A DNA stretch of 64,000 nt. Origin: Tunturiibacter empetritectus (GTDB lineage Bacteria; Acidobacteriota; Terriglobia; Terriglobales; Acidobacteriaceae). Under the pieces are notes generated by a model. The model saw only the letters and a program-made list of their open reading frames with translations. It ran no database searches and had not been told where the DNA came from. The DNA is taken from the NCBI RefSeq assembly GCF_014201375.1, contig NZ_JACHDZ010000004.1, positions 248,001 through 312,000 on the forward strand, written 5' to 3'. A program made the translations under genes and the position numbers. Of this stretch, positions 62,732-64,000 are shown one piece after another; within the stretch, counting starts at the first letter, position 1, and the number at the start of each line of letters is the position of its first letter.

Positions 62732-64000
62732 AGCTCTCCGGCTAGACGGCGGATCTCGCCCACTAAATAGACGGAGCCGGTGGCGATGATGAGGCCTTCG
62801 GGCGGCGTCACGGCACGAGCCTGGGCGAGAGCGGCGGCAAGGTGAGGGGCGGCGTGGGCAGGGATATCGAGAGCATGAGCGGCGGCCAGGAGATCTTCGA
62901 TGTGGGCGGCTCGCGGGTTGTCGATGGGGGCGAAGACGATGTGGTCTTTGCGGCGTTCGGGATCGGTCGAGGAGGCGTCGAAGAGCGGAAAGAGGATCTG
63001 ACCCATCTCTTTGAGATCTTTATCACGAAGGCAGCTGAAAAGGAGCGTTCGAGGCTGGGCTTCAGGAAGCTGCGCGATGGCAGCCCGGAGGGTCCAGGCA
63101 CCAGCCGGGTTGTGCGCTACGTCCAGCAGGAGCTGCGGGCCTTCGGGGAAGGTAAAGAGTTCGAGGCGGCCGGGCCATTGCGTGTTGCGGATTCCCGTTT
63201 CAATCTGCGCATTGGTTATTTTGTAACCTGTTTGGTTGCTTTCTTGCTTCATTTTGGAAAGTTTGTAACCTCTAGAGTTACGTAAATCCGCCGCAGCAGC
63301 GATTGCCAAGGCAATATTGCGCTGCTGATGATGCCCGGACAGGGGCGAATCCACTTCGAGGGTCTCCCCATCGAGGGTGAGGATGTAGTGATTTGCAGGG
63401 AGCGGCCCTGCTTCCTGGCCAGCGGTTCCGGGATGTTGTGGAACACCGGCAGTATGGCCAGGTACGCTGGTGGGGATGTAGTCGGCGGCGTTGATGGCGC
63501 GGAGGTTGAGCGCGGCCGCAGCCTCGCCGATGGCCTGGTTGGCTTCAGGGTGCTGGGGCAGCGTGATGAGCGTGCCGTTGGGGCGCAGGATGCCGGCTTT
63601 TTCGCGGGTGATCTCGGCGATGGTGGTGCCGAGATAATCCTGATGGTCGAGCGCGATGTCGGTGAGGATGGAGAGGAGCGGGTCGACGATATTGGTGGCG
63701 TCGAGACGACCCCCAAGGCCGACTTCAAGGACGGCGATGTCTATCGGAGTCACCGGGGTCTTCTCCGCCTGCGTTGCGCTCTCTCCCGCGAAGTAGAGAA
63801 AGCCCACCGCGGTGAGAACCTCAAAGAAGCTGGGTGGGTAGGGCAGGTCGCCGGCCTCGACGAGATGGCGGGCGGTCTCGTCGACTTGAAAGTAGAGGCG
63901 GGCAAAGTCTTCGTCGTGGATCTGTTGCCCGTCGATCTGGATTCGCTCGTTGACCCGGACCAGGTGGGGCGAGGTGTATAGGCCGGTGCGGTAGCCTGCG
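62728..64000 (-). CDS. folC: Folylpolyglutamate synthase/dihydrofolate synthase FolC (N-terminus outside window)
   Basis: 424 codons are visible. GYRTGLYTSPHLVRVNERIQIDG starts just after the missing P-loop; FEVLTAVGFLYF, VLEVGLGGRLDATNIVDPLLSILTDIALDHQDYLG and EKAGI are family signatures, and WPGRLELF and LLDVAHNPAGAWTL mark the C-terminal domain. The enzyme adds glutamate to folates and may also make dihydrofolate. A lysine/asparagine-rich, AT-rich stretch (about 63210-63290, SRGYKLSKMKQESNQTGYKITN) interrupts the otherwise GC-rich gene. Confidence 0.94.
   Translation of the reverse strand, partial: AGYRTGLYTSPHLVRVNERIQIDGQQIHDEDFARLYFQVDETARHLVEAGDLPYPPSFFEVLTAVGFLYFAGESATQAEKTPVTPIDIAVLEVGLGGRLDATNIVDPLLSILTDIALDHQDYLGTTIAEITREKAGILRPNGTLITLPQHPEANQAIGEAAAALNLRAINAADYIPTSVPGHTAGVPQHPGTAGQEAGPLPANHYILTLDGETLEVDSPLSGHHQQRNIALAIAAAADLRNSRGYKLSKMKQESNQTGYKITNAQIETGIRNTQWPGRLELFTFPEGPQLLLDVAHNPAGAWTLRAAIAQLPEAQPRTLLFSCLRDKDLKEMGQILFPLFDASSTDPERRKDHIVFAPIDNPRAAHIEDLLAAAHALDIPAHAAPHLAAALAQARAVTPPEGLIIATGSVYLVGEIRRLAGEL

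Overview
The window reads as a chromosomal segment of an acidobacterium, most likely family Acidobacteriaceae (Granulicella/Edaphobacter/Terriglobus type). The reasons are GC-rich DNA, two tandem ~1,130-residue TonB-dependent receptors with N-terminal carboxypeptidase-regulatory domains, the start of an alternative complex III operon, a secreted PNGase A-type glycoamidase of the kind known from Terriglobus, and several kinds of short dispersed palindromic repeats between genes. No phage, IS transposase, CRISPR array, rRNA or tRNA gene was recognised. The genus is inference; no search could be run.

Layout. 1-3.4 kb (minus): actA-actB, start of the alternative complex III respiratory operon. 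3.8-14.9 kb: AlkA-like DNA glycosylase, GH57/DUF3536 protein, a polysaccharide polymerase plus Wzz-type chain-length pair, a Rieske oxygenase, a GT39 glycosyltransferase, a single-domain response regulator. 15-29 kb: WYL and TetR regulators, VOC proteins, an aldo/keto reductase, dnaB, DUF5076, msrA, mnmG, an exported HD-like protein, an alpha/beta hydrolase and an MscS channel. 29.4-36.4 kb: the two receptors. 36.6-43.4 kb: obgE, a 632-bp AT-rich non-coding region, panB, panC, a diguanylate cyclase and mnmE. 43.8-57.9 kb: DUF2461, rhodanese, an exported sugar-isomerase-like protein, a type Vd patatin autotransporter, an isochorismatase-like protein, an LLM flavin oxidoreductase, PNGase A, two frameshifted genes flanking HU, an ICMT-like methyltransferase and an amidohydrolase. 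58-64 kb: parB, parA, rsmG with two parS sites, a class I glutamine amidotransferase, a PlsC-like acyltransferase and folC (cut by the window end).

Two large-scale signals stand out. First, the + strand is strongly C-rich left of about 38 kb and G-rich right of about 42 kb, whichever strand the genes use. This is the pattern of a replication origin, and it agrees with parABS, rsmG, mnmE, mnmG and dnaB lying nearby. The best origin candidate is the AT-rich palindromic region at 38.14-38.25 kb. Second, at least four dispersed repeat families carry small hairpins in which the loop and flanks are conserved but the stems differ between copies while staying complementary. One such repeat lies in frame inside mnmG, and another supplies the C-terminus of the WYL regulator.
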